A stretch of 5,605 nucleotides of DNA from Methylomonas sp. (GTDB taxonomy: Bacteria; Pseudomonadota; Gammaproteobacteria; Methylococcales; Methylomonadaceae), in contig JALSIU010000052.1 in NCBI GenBank assembly GCA_026989715.1, forward strand, positions 1 to 5,605, read 5' to 3'. The position numbers and the translations under genes were made by a program. Below the pieces are notes generated by a model. It had not been told where the DNA came from, did not search any database, and saw only the letters and a program-made list of their open reading frames with translations. Numbering within the stretch: the stretch's first letter is position 1; every line of letters begins with the position of its first letter. Of this stretch, positions 4,809-5,605 are shown piece after piece.

Positions 4809-5096
4809 TTAGCCTGTATTGGATAATGCTTGCTCAAAATTCATAATGTTTTGAGCGAGTTTTTCGTTATCAATTTGATATGAACCATTTGCTAATGCAT
4901 TTTTAATGGCAGTAACACGATCAGCATTGACTTCAGGTTCTGTTGCCAGTGAGTTGACGGCGGCTGCGATAGATAAATTAACAGAGTCAGTTTTTGTGAC
5001 TTCCTGCTCAGTTTTTTCGTTCTTTTTGTTTATAATGCCGCTAGGTGCTCGATTTATTTCTGTGACGTAGTTCTTGTTGTTTATTTCAATACTCAT
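4809..5096 (-). CDS. flgM: Anti-sigma-28 factor FlgM
   Basis: A 95-residue negative regulator of flagellin synthesis. FlgM binds and inactivates the flagellar sigma factor FliA until the hook-basal body is complete, and is then secreted through it. The N-terminal 35 residues are polar and unstructured-looking, as needed for export. DSVNLSIAAAVNSLA (from residue 37) begins the sigma-binding region, and VNADRVTAIKNALANGSYQI, then DNEKLAQNIMNFEQAL, is the conserved FlgM core (compare VDxxRVxxIKxAIxxGxYxID). The ATG at 5096 has a strong ribosome site, GGGAG (5103-5107), six bases upstream. A sigma-28 promoter lies just ahead of it. flgN follows four bases after its stop. Confidence 0.93.
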   Translation of the reverse strand: MSIEINNKNYVTEINRAPSGIINKKNEKTEQEVTKTDSVNLSIAAAVNSLATEPEVNADRVTAIKNALANGSYQIDNEKLAQNIMNFEQALSNTG

Positions 5097-5129
5097 GACC
5101 GACTCCCAATAAATTTTTTCTATGCCTTG

Positions 5130-5156
5130 TTAACGGCTGCAATTTGCATAACTTTA
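5130..5156 (-). promoter_or_regulatory. Sigma-28 (FliA) promoter for flgM-flgN
   Basis: Read on the - strand, TAAAGTTA (5156 to 5149), an 11-base spacer, and GCCGTTAA (5137 to 5130) match the FliA consensus TAAAGTTT-N11-GCCGATAA at 14 of 16 positions with exact spacing. The -10 box ends 33 bases before the flgM ATG. The first three bases of the -35 box are the flgA stop codon, so the promoter starts inside the end of flgA. This is the class III promoter expected for flgM in the known gammaproteobacterial hierarchy. Confidence 0.85.
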
Positions 5157-5605
5157 AAAATTAACCGAAACAATACCGGCTTTTATGACAGTCGCGGCAA
5201 TTATTTTTTTAGATTTACTGTTTTTTATGCGTATTTGTTGGCCTAAACTGCCATCCATGAGTGCTTGCCCCGGCATTTTTATGCTGATTGCGGATGAAGT
5301 CGCTTGAATAATGACCTGATCCCCTTTTTTAACGAGTTTAGGCTTGGTTACGTGCGTGGGCTGCAAAATGATGCCTGCGCGTAAATTACGTGTCGCTAGC
5401 TGATTTTTAATTTGTTGATAATCGGTAAAATAGCCTCGGCGTATTTTTGTGGAGGGGTATTTTTTAAGCGCAACATTATCCGCACTAATAACACTGTTGC
5501 GCTTTAGGTTATGTTTTAGTACTAAGACTTGTTGGTAAAACATCAGTTTTGCTGAGTTAAATAGTGACCATTTTTGTGTGCCATTACAACGTATGCCAAT
5601 GGATA
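5154..5605 (-). CDS. flgA: Flagellar P-ring assembly chaperone FlgA (5' end outside window)
   Basis: FlgA is a periplasmic protein required to assemble the P-ring (FlgI) around the flagellar rod. The frame is open to the window edge, giving the last 149 residues. The first visible stretch, GIRCNGTQKWSLF, is the family's (V/I)GVRCxGxxPWSLY motif. An SAF-type domain follows (VLVLKHNLKRNSVISADNVAL, then GYFTDYQQIKNQLATRNLRAG, then LVKKGDQVIIQATSSAISIK), ending in QALMDGSLGQQIRIKNSKSKK, then VIKAGIVSV. The Met at 5543 could open a 129-residue frame, but it sits mid-domain and is not the start. The signal peptide should lie about 80-90 residues upstream, outside the window. The TAA stop doubles as the start of the flgM promoter. 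Confidence 0.92.
   Translation of the reverse strand, partial: SIGIRCNGTQKWSLFNSAKLMFYQQVLVLKHNLKRNSVISADNVALKKYPSTKIRRGYFTDYQQIKNQLATRNLRAGIILQPTHVTKPKLVKKGDQVIIQATSSAISIKMPGQALMDGSLGQQIRIKNSKSKKIIAATVIKAGIVSVNF

Noticed and set aside
4805..4837. Eleven-residue N-terminal extension of FlgN from a TTG
   Set aside because: It lies inside flgM; the ATG at 4804 has better spacing and a Shine-Dalgarno-like CAGG.

Overview
The window looks like chromosomal DNA from an AT-rich, flagellated gammaproteobacterium. The evidence is the 3' end of tpiA followed one base later by secG and a tRNA-Leu(GAG) gene on the + strand, and an intact flgA-flgM-flgN block with a FliA-type promoter on the - strand. 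I cannot name the genus from the sequence.

Layout: 1-772 is conserved core (tpiA 3' end, secG, tRNA-Leu, strong intrinsic terminator). From about 773 to 2460 there is no intact gene. This is a decayed island scar abutting the 3' end of the tRNA. It holds an iterated TACCGCC site, the first codons of a P4/DUF4102-type tyrosine integrase, and an IS630-family element that landed in that integrase at a TA. A 123-bp MITE-like element with a 9-bp target duplication sits inside the dead IS630 transposase gene. A second MITE copy, a solitary MITE end, a 12-bp inverted repeat with a 14-bp direct repeat, and a probable IS3-family left end follow.

2478-3440 carries two - strand genes: an FmdB-type zinc-ribbon protein and, upstream of it, a beta-class carbonic anhydrase whose best start is an internal ATG at 3440. 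3441-3965 is gene-free and holds a dyad symmetry in front of the carbonic anhydrase, seven tandem GTGGTA hexamers and a hairpin. 3966-5605 is a - strand run: flgA (5' end outside the window), flgM, flgN and a small DUF5710 protein.

How the genes work together: FlgA assists P-ring assembly. FlgM holds FliA (sigma-28) inactive until the hook is finished. FlgN chaperones the hook-filament junction proteins FlgK and FlgL. A near-consensus sigma-28 promoter whose -35 box begins with the flgA stop codon would let flgM-flgN be transcribed late, separately from flgA. The core genes and the flagellar block show no sign of damage. The region between tRNA-Leu and fmdB is a graveyard of successive insertions whose relative order can partly be read from the nesting. 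I found no intact new defence or mobile system; the most novel-looking element is the small MITE family.
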